Assembly: GCF_024758505.1 (NCBI RefSeq)
Contig: NZ_CP077970.1
Coordinates: forward strand, 7,998,001-8,062,000
Direction: 5' to 3'
DNA: 64,000 nucleotides
Source of the DNA: Bradyrhizobium arachidis
GTDB taxonomy: Bacteria; Pseudomonadota; Alphaproteobacteria; Rhizobiales; Xanthobacteraceae
Shown here piece by piece: positions 52,461-62,316 of the stretch. Positions within the stretch are counted from its first letter, which is position 1; the number at the start of each line of letters is the position of its first letter. The notes below the pieces were generated by a model. The model did no database searches. It saw only the letters and a list, made by a program, of their open reading frames with translations, and was not told the DNA's origin. The position numbers and the translations under genes are program-made.

Positions 52461-55400
52461 ATGGACGCCATTTCCTCCCTCGACCCCTATGAGCTCTCCG
52501 ACCGCTACGACCGCGAAGAGGGCCGGGTCTTCCTCACGGGCACGCAGGCCATCGTCCGCATCGCACTCGACCAGGCCAAGCGCGATCGCGCCGCGGGTCT
52601 CAACACTGCAGGCTTCATCTCCGGCTATCGCGGCTCGCCGCTCGGCGGCGTCGACCTCGAGCTCTGGCGCATCAAGGAGCGGTTGACGAACGATCGCATC
52701 GAATTTCTCCCCGCTGTCAACGAGGACCTCGCCGCAACCGCAGTGCTCGGCTCGCAGCAGGTGGAGACGCAAGGCGATCGCGAGGTCGATGGCGTGTTCG
52801 GGCTCTGGTACGGCAAGGGCCCCGGCGTCGACCGCTCGGGCGACGCGCTCAAGCACGGCAATGCCTATGGCTCATCGCCGCATGGCGGCGTGCTGGTTGT
52901 TGCCGGCGACGACCATGGTTGCGTCTCCTCATCGATGCCGCACCAGTCCGACGTTGCCTTCATGAGCTGGTTCATGCCGACGCTGCATCCGGCCAGCGTC
53001 AGCGAATATCTGGCGTTCGGCGAATATGGCTACGCCATGAGCCGCTTCTCCGGCATGTGGGTCGGCTTCAAGGCGATTTCGGAGATCGTCGAATCCGGCG
53101 CGTCGGTGGCGTTGCGGCCGCCACGGCAGTTCGTGCGTCCCGACTTCACGCCGCCGCCGGGCGGCCTGCATTATCGCTGGCCCGATCTGCCGGGACCGCA
53201 GATCGAGGAGCGGCTGGAGGCGAAGAAGCACGCGGTCTACGCGTTTGCCAAAGCCAATCCGATCGATCGCCACATCTACGACATTCGCAACGCCACCTAT
53301 GGCATCGTCACGACCGGCAAAGCCCACCTCGACCTGATGGAAGCTCTGCGGCTGCTGGGCCTCGATGAAGCGGCCTGCCGCAAGATCGGCATCGACATCT
53401 ACAAGGTCGGCATGGTCTGGCCGCTTGCGCTGCACGATGCCATGGAGTTCGTCAGGGGCAAGCGCGAGATCCTCGTCGTCGAGGAGAAGCGCGGCATCAT
53501 CGAAAGCCAGTTCAAGGAATATTTTTACGACTATCCGGGCGCAAAACCCGAACGCATGGTCGGCAAGCATGACGAGACGGGCGCGCGGCTGATCTCTTGG
53601 ATCGGCGAATTGTCGCCGCGTGCGCTGGCTGATGTACTCGCACGGCGGCTCGATCCGATGTTCAGGGGACTCGATCTCGTGACCCGCGCCGCCTCGCTCG
53701 TGCCGGAAGCCCAGCGCGTGATCACGGTCGCAGGCGCAACCCGCACGCCTTATTTCTGCTCGGGCTGCCCGCACAACACCTCCACCAAGGTGCCGGAGGG
53801 CTCGAAGGCGCTGGCCGGCATCGGCTGCCATTTCATGGCAAGCTGGATGGACCGCGAGACATCGTCGCTGATCCAGATGGGCGGCGAAGGCGTGAACTGG
53901 GCGGCCTCGTCGAAGTTCACAGGCGGAAAGCACATCTTCCAGAACCTCGGCGAAGGCACCTATTATCATTCCGGCTCGATGGCGATCCGGCAGGCGATCG
54001 CCGCCGGCACCAACATTACTTACAAGATCCTGTTCAACGACGCCGTCGCCATGACCGGCGGCCAGCCGGTCGACGGGCCCGTCAGCGTTCAGGCCATCGC
54101 CCACAGCGTCCGCGCCGAAGGCGTTTTACGCATTGCGCTGGTCTCGGACAATCCCTCGCAGTTCTCGTCGGCCGACCTGCCGAGTGGTGTCACGATCCAT
54201 CCGCGCGAGGAGATGGACGCCGTGCAGCGGAGCTTGCGAGAAATCCCCGGCGTGTCCGTGCTGATCTATCAGCAGACCTGCGCCACCGAAAAACGCCGCC
54301 GGCGCAAGCGCGGGCAGATGGTCGATCCACAGCGCTTTGCCTACATCAACGATCTCGTCTGCGAGGGCTGCGGCGATTGCTCGGTCGAGTCCAACTGCCT
54401 CAGCGTCGAGCCGAAGGAAACGCCGTTCGGTCGCAAGCGGCAGATCAATCTCTCGGCCTGCAACAAGGATTTTTCCTGCCTCAACGGGTTTTGCCCGAGC
54501 TTTGTTACCGTCGAAGGTGCAACGCGGCGGAAGAAGACGGCAAGCGACATCGATGCGCCGGATCGAGCAACGGCGTTGCCTTTGCCAACGCCGGCAACGC
54601 TCGACAAGCCCTTTGATCTCCTGGTGACCGGCGTCGGCGGCACCGGCGTGATCACGGTCGGCGCCTTGATCGGCATGGCTGCGCATCTCGAACGCCGCGG
54701 CGTCTCGGTGCTGGATTTCACGGGCTTTGCGCAAAAGTTCGGCCCCGTGTTGAGCTACATCCGCATCGCCGCTAGTCCGGACGCGCTGCATCAGGTCCGC
54801 ATCGACCAGGGTGCCGCCGACGCGCTGATCGGCTGCGATCTCGTCGTCAGTTCCTCGCCGAAGGCCTCCAGCACCTACCGGCAGGGAACGCGCGCCGCGA
54901 TCAACACGGCGGAGATGCCGACCGGCGACGTCGTGCGCCTGCGCGACGCCGACCTCGCCTCGCCTGCCCGGCTGCGTGCCATCGGCCGCGTGATTGGCGA
55001 GAACAATTTCGCCACCATCAACGCCAACACGCTGGCCGAACGCCTGCTCGGCGATGCCGTCTATGCCAACATCATCATGCTCGGCTTTGCCTGGCAGCAG
55101 GGTTTGGTCCCGCTCTCGCTGCAAGCGCTGCTGCGGGCGATCGAGCTCAATGACGTCGCGGTGGAGCGCAACAAGCAGGCCTTTGCCTGGGGTCGGATCG
55201 CCGCGGCCGATCCCGCCTCTTTGCCGAAGCCCGACAACGCTCCGTCGACCGAAACGCTCGACCAGATGATCGATCGCCGCGCCGGTTTCCTCGCCGCCTA
55301 TCAGGATGCAGCCTATGCGGCGCGGTACCGGACGATGGTCGCCCGGGTCCGCAGCGCGGAGGCCGCATTCGGTAGTGAGGCCCTGACTGACGCGGTGGCG

Positions 55401-55904
55401 CGCGCCCTGTTCAAGCTGATGGCCTACAAGGACGAATACGAGGTGGCGCGCCTGCACATGCAGACCGGCTTCCTCGACGAGCTTCAACGCGAGTTCGAGG
55501 ATGGCTTCAGCGTCAACTATTATCTCGCGCCGCCCTTCCTGCCTGCGAGACGCGACGCCCGCGACCGGCCCCGCAAGCGCGCCTTCGGTCAATGGATTCA
55601 GATGCCGTTCGCCTTCCTCGCGCGATTGAAGGGTTTGCGCGGCACGCCGCTCGATCCGTTCGGCTACTCGGCCGAGCGGCGCGCGGAGCGGGAGCTGATC
55701 ACCTGGTATGAAGCGCTGATCGAGGAGATGCTCGCCCACCTCGACGCGAGACGGTTGCCTCAGCTTCTCGCCATCGCCAAGGCGCCGATGGAGATCCGCG
55801 GCTATGGACCGGTGAAGGACGTCGCGATCGCAAAGGTGAAGGCCGAGGTGGCAAGTCGCCAGGCCAATCTCGCGGAAGGCAAAGAGACCGGACGCGCTGC
55901 TTGA
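52461..55904 (+). CDS. Indolepyruvate ferredoxin oxidoreductase, fused alpha-beta (IorAB-like)
   Basis: 1147 residues. Thiamine-diphosphate-dependent decarboxylation of aryl or branched 2-oxoacids to acyl-CoA with ferredoxin as acceptor. N-terminal GFISGYRGSPLGGVDLELW (about 37-55), central ThDP domain with FCSGCPHNTSTKVPEGS and GMGGEGVNWA-like QMGGEGVNWAASS, a ferredoxin-like cluster LVCEGCGDCSVESNCLS, then the gamma/beta domain VTGVGGTGVITVGALIGMAA (about 720). The long single chain is the aerobic-proteobacterial fusion form. ATG 52461 has GAGG 6 nt upstream; the frame is open to 52182 but unsupported. Confidence 0.93.
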   Translation: MDAISSLDPYELSDRYDREEGRVFLTGTQAIVRIALDQAKRDRAAGLNTAGFISGYRGSPLGGVDLELWRIKERLTNDRIEFLPAVNEDLAATAVLGSQQVETQGDREVDGVFGLWYGKGPGVDRSGDALKHGNAYGSSPHGGVLVVAGDDHGCVSSSMPHQSDVAFMSWFMPTLHPASVSEYLAFGEYGYAMSRFSGMWVGFKAISEIVESGASVALRPPRQFVRPDFTPPPGGLHYRWPDLPGPQIEERLEAKKHAVYAFAKANPIDRHIYDIRNATYGIVTTGKAHLDLMEALRLLGLDEAACRKIGIDIYKVGMVWPLALHDAMEFVRGKREILVVEEKRGIIESQFKEYFYDYPGAKPERMVGKHDETGARLISWIGELSPRALADVLARRLDPMFRGLDLVTRAASLVPEAQRVITVAGATRTPYFCSGCPHNTSTKVPEGSKALAGIGCHFMASWMDRETSSLIQMGGEGVNWAASSKFTGGKHIFQNLGEGTYYHSGSMAIRQAIAAGTNITYKILFNDAVAMTGGQPVDGPVSVQAIAHSVRAEGVLRIALVSDNPSQFSSADLPSGVTIHPREEMDAVQRSLREIPGVSVLIYQQTCATEKRRRRKRGQMVDPQRFAYINDLVCEGCGDCSVESNCLSVEPKETPFGRKRQINLSACNKDFSCLNGFCPSFVTVEGATRRKKTASDIDAPDRATALPLPTPATLDKPFDLLVTGVGGTGVITVGALIGMAAHLERRGVSVLDFTGFAQKFGPVLSYIRIAASPDALHQVRIDQGAADALIGCDLVVSSSPKASSTYRQGTRAAINTAEMPTGDVVRLRDADLASPARLRAIGRVIGENNFATINANTLAERLLGDAVYANIIMLGFAWQQGLVPLSLQALLRAIELNDVAVERNKQAFAWGRIAAADPASLPKPDNAPSTETLDQMIDRRAGFLAAYQDAAYAARYRTMVARVRSAEAAFGSEALTDAVARALFKLMAYKDEYEVARLHMQTGFLDELQREFEDGFSVNYYLAPPFLPARRDARDRPRKRAFGQWIQMPFAFLARLKGLRGTPLDPFGYSAERRAERELITWYEALIEEMLAHLDARRLPQLLAIAKAPMEIRGYGPVKDVAIAKVKAEVASRQANLAEGKETGRAA

Positions 55905-55907
55905 GCC

Positions 55908-56819
55908 TCAGGAATAGGGGTTGATCAGCTTCTGATGCTCGGCGCTGTGGTGCACCAGCATATCGATGAAGGTCCTGACCTTGGCCGACAGATGGTGCTT
56001 GTGCGGATAGACCGCGTTCATCGACAGCTCGACCGGCCGGTATTCCGGCAAGAGGCGAACCAGGTGGCCGGCTTCGAGATCGTCGCGCACCAGAAAGCCG
56101 GCGGCGAGGCAGATCCCGGCGCCTTGCAGCGCCACGGTCCTCAAGGCCTCACCGCTGTTGGTGATCAGATTGCCCGCGATGCGCACCGATGCCGGCGCGC
56201 CCTTGCGATCGAGGAAGCGCCACTCCTCGCCAAAGGGATAGTTCACATGGCGGATGCAATTATGCGCGGCCAATTCGGAGAGCGCCTGCACCCGGCCATG
56301 CTTCTCGATGTAGGCATGCGAACAGCACAGCACGTGACGCCAGGTGGCAAGGCTCCGCACGATCAGGCTCGAATCCGGCGGCGCCGTCAGGCGGAGCGCA
56401 ATGTCAAAACCGTCCTCGATCAGGTCGACATTGGCCTCGCCCATCTGCAGATCGACCTTCACTTGCGAATAGGACGAGAGGAATTCTGCCACGACAGGCG
56501 CGACGAACGGAACCATGTGGGTGGCGATGTGGATGCGCAGGGTGCCGCGCGGCGTCGATTGCAGCGCGCCCGCGATGTCATCGGCCTGCTCGATGTCGGC
56601 GAGGATCTGGATACAGCGGTCGTAATAGGCCTTGCCGATTTCGGTGAGGTTGACCTTGCGCGTGGTGCGATTGAGCAGCCGCACCCCGAGCCTGTCCTCC
56701 AGCGCCTGAACGTGATTGCTCACCATGGTCGTGGACATGTTGAGCTTGCGCGCTGCTGCGGAGAAACCGCCGGTCTCGACCACCCGGCTGAACACTTCGA
56801 GGCTGGTCAATCGGTCCAT
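55908..56819 (-). CDS. LysR-family regulator
   Basis: 303 residues. HTH LTSLEVFSRVVETGGFSAAARKLNMSTTMVSNHVQALEDRLGVRLLNRTTR (split over residues 4-54) and a CrgA-like effector domain (MGEANVDLIEDGFDIALRL). It ends 3 bases from the stop of the convergent oxidoreductase gene. The target is not evident since both flanks are convergent or same-strand genes. Confidence 0.9.
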   Translation of the reverse strand: MDRLTSLEVFSRVVETGGFSAAARKLNMSTTMVSNHVQALEDRLGVRLLNRTTRKVNLTEIGKAYYDRCIQILADIEQADDIAGALQSTPRGTLRIHIATHMVPFVAPVVAEFLSSYSQVKVDLQMGEANVDLIEDGFDIALRLTAPPDSSLIVRSLATWRHVLCCSHAYIEKHGRVQALSELAAHNCIRHVNYPFGEEWRFLDRKGAPASVRIAGNLITNSGEALRTVALQGAGICLAAGFLVRDDLEAGHLVRLLPEYRPVELSMNAVYPHKHHLSAKVRTFIDMLVHHSAEHQKLINPYS

Positions 56820-56870
56820 GTCCGCCGGATTATCCGCGTCTGATCGACAATCACGAGAAATTCACTGCGA

Positions 56871-57803
56871 TTATCTATCAGATAGTCCACGCGGCTGCAC
56901 CCGCCCACCTCTGCCGGCGACGTTCTTGTCCGCAAACGCATTGCGCAGCCAGGCGCGAAATGCCGACAAATTGGCATCGTCCTTGCGGAATGGGCGATAG
57001 ACGAGGTACCAGGCGCGCCCCTTCGGCACCGAGAGTGCAAACGGCGCGACGAGACGGCCGGCCGCGATGTCATCCTCGACATAAGGACGCAGCGCCATCG
57101 CAACGCCGGCCCCGTCGACGGCGGCCTGCAATGCCATCGCGTAATTGTCGAAGGTCGGCCCGACGACGCGGCGCCGCAGATTGACGCCGGCAGCCGCCAG
57201 CCAGAGCGTCCAGTCCTCCGGCCAGTGCGATACCTGGAGCAGCGTCTCCTTCGCTAGCTGCGACGGTTGCTTCAGCCGCGCCGCGATCGCCTTGGTGCAC
57301 ACCGGAAACAGATCGGCTGAGAACAACGGTTCGGCCTCATAGCCGGGCCAGTTGCCGTCGCCGAGCAGCACGCCGCAAGTCCAATCGTCGCGATACGGAT
57401 TGATGGCGCCGCCGGTCGCGAGCCGCACCTCGATCTCCGGATGCAGCTCATAGAAGCTGCGCAGTTTCGGGATCAACCATCGCACCGCGAAGGACGGACC
57501 GACACCGAGCGTGAGCACCGGTGTCGTCCGCATCGCGCCGACCTGCTCGGCAATGCCGGCAATGGCATCGAAGGCGGACGTCAGTCCCGGCTGCAACGCC
57601 TTGCCCTGCGCGGTGAGATCGAGCCCGTTCGGCCGGCGCTCGAACAACTGGAAGCCGAACCGCTCCTCGAGCAACCGCACCATGCGGCTGATCGCGGCCT
57701 GCGTGACATTCAGCTCGTCGGCGGCACCGACGAAGCTGCCATGGCGCGCAGCCGCCTCGAAGGCGCGCAATCCGTTCAGCGAAGGCAGGCGACGGCTGAC
57801 CAT
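56871..57803 (-). CDS. LysR-family regulator (GcvA-like)
   Basis: 310 residues. LPSLNGLRAFEAAARHGSFVGAADELNVTQAAISRMVRLLEERFGFQLFERRPNGLDLT (within residues 7-65) is the GcvA-type winged helix; the effector half has FAVRWLIPKLRSFYELHPEIEVRLATGG. ATG 57803. It is divergent from the TauE/SafE permease gene 97 bases away and likely regulates it. Confidence 0.92.
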   Translation of the reverse strand: MVSRRLPSLNGLRAFEAAARHGSFVGAADELNVTQAAISRMVRLLEERFGFQLFERRPNGLDLTAQGKALQPGLTSAFDAIAGIAEQVGAMRTTPVLTLGVGPSFAVRWLIPKLRSFYELHPEIEVRLATGGAINPYRDDWTCGVLLGDGNWPGYEAEPLFSADLFPVCTKAIAARLKQPSQLAKETLLQVSHWPEDWTLWLAAAGVNLRRRVVGPTFDNYAMALQAAVDGAGVAMALRPYVEDDIAAGRLVAPFALSVPKGRAWYLVYRPFRKDDANLSAFRAWLRNAFADKNVAGRGGRVQPRGLSDR

Positions 57804-57900
57804 AGGGATAGTTTTCCTGAGCCTATGGCCCAGATAAACCCGTTTGCGCGCGTGCTGTCAAACGGCCCATGAAGGCGCATCGCATTTCATGGAGGTCGCC

Positions 57901-58656
57901 ATGATCAGCATGCCCTTCGCCGCAGCGCTCGCGGCGTCCGTGCTGTCCACGTCATTCGTCTCCGGCCTGTTCGGCATGGCCGGCGGGATGATCCTGATGA
58001 GCTTGCTGCTTTACCTGATGCCGGTGGCACCGGCCATGGTGCTGCACGGCATCACCCAGATCGCGGCCAATCTCGCCCGCGCCTGGAACTTGAGGCAGCA
58101 CATCGTGCGGCCGGTGGTCGTGCGATACACGGCGGGTGCGCTTTTGGCCGGCGTGATCGTGGCCTCGGGCCTGGTCGCGCCAAGCAAGCCCGTAGCCCTA
58201 ATTTTCATTGGCCTTACTTCGTTCGCGGGTCTCGCTTTGCCACACCGCCTGACCCCCAATGTCACGGCTCCAAGCCAGGCGATCGGTTGCGGCACGCTGT
58301 GTACAGGCCTGCAACTGATCTCCGGCGTCTCGGGGCCGATCCTCGATTTGTTCTTTGTCAGGACGGCCCTCGGCCGGAAGGAGATCATCGCCACCAAGGC
58401 CGCGATCCAGTCGATCGGCCACGTGCTCAAGCTGATCTATTTCGGCCGGCTGCTGCTGATCGAAGACGGCGGGATCTCTCCCTTGGCCGTGCTGCTCGCC
58501 ATCGCCGCGGCGGTACTCGGCACCCTGCTGTCCCGCGGCCTGCTCGATGCCCTGACCGATATCGGCTTCGCGCTCTGGTCGCGGCGGCTGATCGCAGCGG
58601 CTGCCGCCGTCAGCCTCGCACAAGGCCTCGTCCTCGAATTCGGGAGCTTCAGATGA
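57901..58656 (+). CDS. TauE/SafE-family sulfite/sulfonate exporter-like permease
   Basis: 251 residues with about eight transmembrane helices. FVSGLFGMAGGMILMSLLLY (about 20-39) and the second-repeat GLQLISGVSGPILDLFFVRTAL form the paired GxxxGxGGG-like motifs of this family. ATG 57901 has GGAGG 5 nt upstream. Export of an organosulfur or other anion is a family guess; the divergent GcvA-like regulator suggests inducible expression. Confidence 0.88.
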   Translation: MISMPFAAALAASVLSTSFVSGLFGMAGGMILMSLLLYLMPVAPAMVLHGITQIAANLARAWNLRQHIVRPVVVRYTAGALLAGVIVASGLVAPSKPVALIFIGLTSFAGLALPHRLTPNVTAPSQAIGCGTLCTGLQLISGVSGPILDLFFVRTALGRKEIIATKAAIQSIGHVLKLIYFGRLLLIEDGGISPLAVLLAIAAAVLGTLLSRGLLDALTDIGFALWSRRLIAAAAAVSLAQGLVLEFGSFR

Positions 58657-58786
58657 GTCCGTCACGCCCGTTAGCAGCAATCGCTCGTCAGTCCGGGCAA
58701 TCGCTCTGGGGCAGTCGGAGGTCTTGCTCGCTAGACCATCACGGTGCCCACGCACAGGAGAGGAGACCAACGATGACAGGAGCAAC

Positions 58787-58805
58787 TATCCACTCTGAAT
58801 GGATA
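58787..58805. promoter_or_regulatory. Inverted repeat TATCCA-N7-TGGATA upstream of the efflux operon
   Basis: A 6-bp dyad 77 bases before the emrA-like start. Its centre and spacing suit a repressor dimer. Binding protein unknown; no regulator gene adjoins the operon on its 5' side. Confidence 0.45.
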
Positions 58806-58881
58806 ATCCTTCCAATATTTCACTGATTATCGTCCGAACCAGAAAAGCCGATGTTATCGGAAAGCCCGATAGGAGACCACC

Positions 58882-60057
58882 ATGTCCGAGATGCCCCGCA
58901 CCGCAAGCTTTCAGCAAGCCGCTGAAATCGCTATTGAAACACCAAAACCCTCGATTTCGGTCCGCAACGTGGCCCGGCGCGCGGCACTGGTGATCGCTCT
59001 CCTCGCCGGTACCGCTGCGGTCGCCTATTACGGCCACGACTACTGGATCAACGGCCGTTATCTCGAGACCACCGACGATGCCTATGTGAAGGCTGACTCC
59101 ACGATCATCGCACCGAAGGTCTCCGGCTACATCGCGCAGGTCCTGGTCGGCGACAACCAGCCCGTGAAGGCGGGCCAGTTGCTGGCCGAGATCGACGATC
59201 GCGACTTCAAGGCCGCGCTCGGCCAGGCCAGGGCTGATGTCGCCGCGGCCGAAGCCGCTGTTCGCAACCTCGATGCGCAGATCGCGCTTCAACAGCCGAT
59301 CATCGAACAAGGCACTGCCGACGTCGCGGCTGCGGAAGCGAATCTCAAGTTCGCGCAGGAAGAGCAGACCCGTTACGACGGCCTGATGAAGACCGGTTCC
59401 GGCACGGTGCAGCGCGCGCAACAGACCGACGCGGCGCTGCGCACCAGCACCGCGCAATTGCAGCGCTCGCAATCCGGTCTCCTGGCCGCACAGCGCAAGG
59501 TCGATGTGCTCACGACGGAGCGCGCCAAGGCAGTCGCCCAGCTCGAACGCGCCCGCGCCGTGGAGCAGCAGGCGGAGCTGAATCTCTCCTATACGCAGAT
59601 CAAGGCGCCGGTCGATGGCACGGTCGGCGCGCGAACGCTGCGCGTCGGACAATTCGTGCAAGCGGGCACGCAGCTGATGGCGGTGGTGCCGCTGGACCAG
59701 GTCTATGTGGTCGCCAACTTCAAGGAGACCCAGCTCACTCATGTGCGCAACGGCCAGCCCGTCGAGCTCATGATCGATGGCTTCCACGGCACCAGGCTGA
59801 AGGGCCATGTCGACAGCCTGTCGCCGGCGAGCGGCCTCGAATTCGCATTGCTGCCGCCTGACAACGCCACCGGCAATTTTACAAAGATCGTGCAGCGCGT
59901 GCCGGTGAAGATCGTACTCGACGACACCAGGCTGAAGGGCCTGTTGCGCCCGGGCATGTCGGCCGAGCCGACCGTCAACACCAAGGCGACTGTCATCGCC
60001 GAGCGTGAAACCGCAAAGCGCGTCGCCGGCACCGCCGCGCGGCCGAACGGCGGCTAA
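58882..60057 (+). CDS. HlyD/EmrA-family membrane fusion protein
   Basis: 391 residues. One N-terminal transmembrane helix (about 33-53), lipoyl half-motifs TTDDAYVKADSTIIAPKVSGYI and YTQIKAPVDGTVG, and a coiled-coil hairpin between them (about 100-220) with LFLAAQRKV-like heptads. It links the inner-membrane EmrB-like transporter to an outer-membrane channel to expel drugs. ATG 58882 has AGGAG 6 nt upstream. No TolC homologue nearby. Confidence 0.93.
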   Translation: MSEMPRTASFQQAAEIAIETPKPSISVRNVARRAALVIALLAGTAAVAYYGHDYWINGRYLETTDDAYVKADSTIIAPKVSGYIAQVLVGDNQPVKAGQLLAEIDDRDFKAALGQARADVAAAEAAVRNLDAQIALQQPIIEQGTADVAAAEANLKFAQEEQTRYDGLMKTGSGTVQRAQQTDAALRTSTAQLQRSQSGLLAAQRKVDVLTTERAKAVAQLERARAVEQQAELNLSYTQIKAPVDGTVGARTLRVGQFVQAGTQLMAVVPLDQVYVVANFKETQLTHVRNGQPVELMIDGFHGTRLKGHVDSLSPASGLEFALLPPDNATGNFTKIVQRVPVKIVLDDTRLKGLLRPGMSAEPTVNTKATVIAERETAKRVAGTAARPNGG

Positions 60058-60172
60058 AGCAAATCATCCGGCGCGATTATCAAGTCCTGCCGGATGATGC
60101 TTCCAGAACTCCGCTGATTATCGAACTCAGGCACCTGATGCATCCTGTCTCTGGACACGAGACGAGGCCCTC

Positions 60173-61789
60173 ATGAGCACGCTCCAACCCACCCTCAACG
60201 CCGCTTCCGCCGTAAGCATCCCTGCCCCTGCGGCGCCCGCGACCTCAGCCGTCTCCGCAAAAACCTGGATCGCAGTTGCCGGCGCCACGCTCGGCGCCTT
60301 CATGGCGGTGCTCAACATCCAGATCGTCAACGCCTCGCTCGCCGACATCCAGGGTGCGATCGGCGCCGGCATCGATGACGGCGGCTGGATCTCCACCTCC
60401 TATCTGATCGCCGAGATCGTCGTGATCCCACTCTCCGGCTGGCTCGCACAGGTATTCTCGGTCCGCATCTATCTCCTCACCAACGCGATCCTGTTCCTGG
60501 CGCTGTCGATCGCCTGTGCCTTCGCGCAGGATTTGCCGCAGATGATCGCACTGCGCGCCGTTCAGGGCTTTACCGGCGGCACGCTGATCCCGCTCGCCTT
60601 CACGCTGATCATCACGCTGCTGCCCAAGGCCAAGCAGCCGGTCGGTCTTGCGCTGTTCGCGCTGTCGGCGACCTTTGCGCCCGCGATCGGCCCGACCATC
60701 GGCGGCTATCTCACCGAGAACTTTGGCTGGCAGTACATCTTCTACGTCAACCTCGTCCCCGGCATCATCATGATCGCGATGCTGTATGCCTCGCTGGAAT
60801 CCAAGCCCATGAAGCTGTCGCTGCTGCGCCAGGGCGACTGGCTCGGCATCGTCACCATGGCGATCGGCCTGTCCGCGCTGCAGACCGTGCTCGAGGAAGG
60901 CAACAAGGACGACTGGTTCGGCTCGCCCTTCATCGTCAAGCTGTCGGTCATCGCCGCTGTCGCGCTCGGCCTGTTCCTGTGGATCGAGCTGACCACCGAC
61001 AAGCCGCTGCTCAACCTGCGCCTGCTTGCCCGCCGCAACTTTGGCTTCGGCATCCTCGCCAACTTCCTGCTCGGCATCGCGCTCTACGGGTCAGTGTTCA
61101 TCCTGCCGGTCTATCTGTCACGGATCCAGGGATACAATGCCGAGCAGATCGGCATGGTGCTGGCCTGGACCGGCCTGCCGCAACTCCTCCTGATCCCGCT
61201 GGTGCCGCGGCTGATGCAGCGTTTCGACGCCCGCCTCGTCATCGGGATCGGCTTTGCCCTGTTCGCCGCGTCGAACTTCATGAACATCTATATGACCAAC
61301 GACTACGCCACCGATCAGCTGTTCTGGCCCAACATCGTGCGTGCCCTCGGCCAGGCCCTGGTCTTCGCGCCGCTGTCGGCGGTCGCCACCGCCGGTATCG
61401 AGGCGGAGAATGCGGGCTCGGCCTCCGGCCTGTTCAACATGATGCGCAACCTCGGCGGCGCCGTCGGCATCGCGCTGCTGCAGACGCTGCTGACCAAGCG
61501 CGAGCAGTATCACTCCAACGTGCTGATGCAGTCCGTCTCGATGCTGGAGCAGGCGACGCAGACCCGGATCGAGAAGCTGACGCAGTACTTCATGGCCCAC
61601 GGCGTGGTCGATCATGCCGAGGCCGTGCATCGCGCCATCGCCGCCATCGGCAAGATCGTGCAGAAGCAGGCGTTCATCCTCGCGTTCAGCGACATGTTCT
61701 TCCTGCTGGGCGCCGCGCTGATCGTCGCGCTCGTCGCATCCCTGCTGCTGAAGAAGCCCGGCCACCTCGACGCCGGTGGCGCACACTGA
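60173..61789 (+). CDS. DHA2-family MFS drug transporter (EmrB-like)
   Basis: 538 residues with 14 predicted helices. Hallmarks: AVLNIQIVNASLADIQGAIGAG (motif D1), DDGGWISTSYLIAEIVVIPLSGWLA, ALRAVQGFTGGTLIPLAF (motif C region) and the late GIEAENAGSASGLFNMMRNLGGAVG. Proton-driven efflux partner of the upstream fusion protein. ATG 60173 follows GACGAGG at 5 nt, 115 bases after the emrA-like stop, so same operon. Confidence 0.94.
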   Translation: MSTLQPTLNAASAVSIPAPAAPATSAVSAKTWIAVAGATLGAFMAVLNIQIVNASLADIQGAIGAGIDDGGWISTSYLIAEIVVIPLSGWLAQVFSVRIYLLTNAILFLALSIACAFAQDLPQMIALRAVQGFTGGTLIPLAFTLIITLLPKAKQPVGLALFALSATFAPAIGPTIGGYLTENFGWQYIFYVNLVPGIIMIAMLYASLESKPMKLSLLRQGDWLGIVTMAIGLSALQTVLEEGNKDDWFGSPFIVKLSVIAAVALGLFLWIELTTDKPLLNLRLLARRNFGFGILANFLLGIALYGSVFILPVYLSRIQGYNAEQIGMVLAWTGLPQLLLIPLVPRLMQRFDARLVIGIGFALFAASNFMNIYMTNDYATDQLFWPNIVRALGQALVFAPLSAVATAGIEAENAGSASGLFNMMRNLGGAVGIALLQTLLTKREQYHSNVLMQSVSMLEQATQTRIEKLTQYFMAHGVVDHAEAVHRAIAAIGKIVQKQAFILAFSDMFFLLGAALIVALVASLLLKKPGHLDAGGAH

Positions 61790-61824
61790 GACCATCAACC
61801 CCGACCCGTCACAGGAGAACGACC

Positions 61825-62286
61825 ATGAAGCCCCGCATGAATTTCTACCAGGCCGCCCCCGACACCATCAAAGCGCTGAGCGCGCTGGAGACGCAGATCC
61901 AGTCCACGGGACTGGAAAAATCCCTGATCGAGCTCGTCAAGATCCGGGCGTCGCAGATCAACGGCTGCGCCTTCTGCATCAACATGCACACCGAGGACGC
62001 CCGCAAGCGCGGCGAGACCGAGCAGCGCATCTATCTGCTGAGCGCCTGGCGCGAGTCCCCGCTCTACACCGACCGCGAGCGCGCTGCGCTGGCCTGGACC
62101 GAGTCGGTGACGCTGATCGCGGACACGCATGCGCCCGACGATGTCTATGAGCAGGTCCGCAAACATTTCTCGGAGGAGGAGACGGTCAATTTGACCATGC
62201 TGATCGCGACGATCAATGCCTGGAACAGGCTCGCAATTTCCTTCCGGGCGATTCATCCGGTGAAGGTGAAGGCGTCGGTGGCGTAA
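61825..62286 (+). CDS. Carboxymuconolactone decarboxylase/AhpD-like protein
   Basis: 153 residues. The CxxC...H redox site is NGCAFCINMHTEDARKRGE (about 45-63), the alkylhydroperoxidase-D pattern, followed by the family segment ALAWTESVTLIAD. Probably a peroxide- or radical-detoxifying enzyme. ATG 61825 has AGGAG 7 nt upstream and follows the transporter by 35 bases, so it is the third gene of the operon. Confidence 0.9.
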   Translation: MKPRMNFYQAAPDTIKALSALETQIQSTGLEKSLIELVKIRASQINGCAFCINMHTEDARKRGETEQRIYLLSAWRESPLYTDRERAALAWTESVTLIADTHAPDDVYEQVRKHFSEEETVNLTMLIATINAWNRLAISFRAIHPVKVKASVA

Positions 62287-62316
62287 TGCGCGGCACGGCC
62301 GCCGCAACGGCAGAGC

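Noticed and set aside
54126..55739. 537-codon open frame on the minus strand
   Set aside because: Antisense to the indolepyruvate oxidoreductase, whose motifs are unambiguous.
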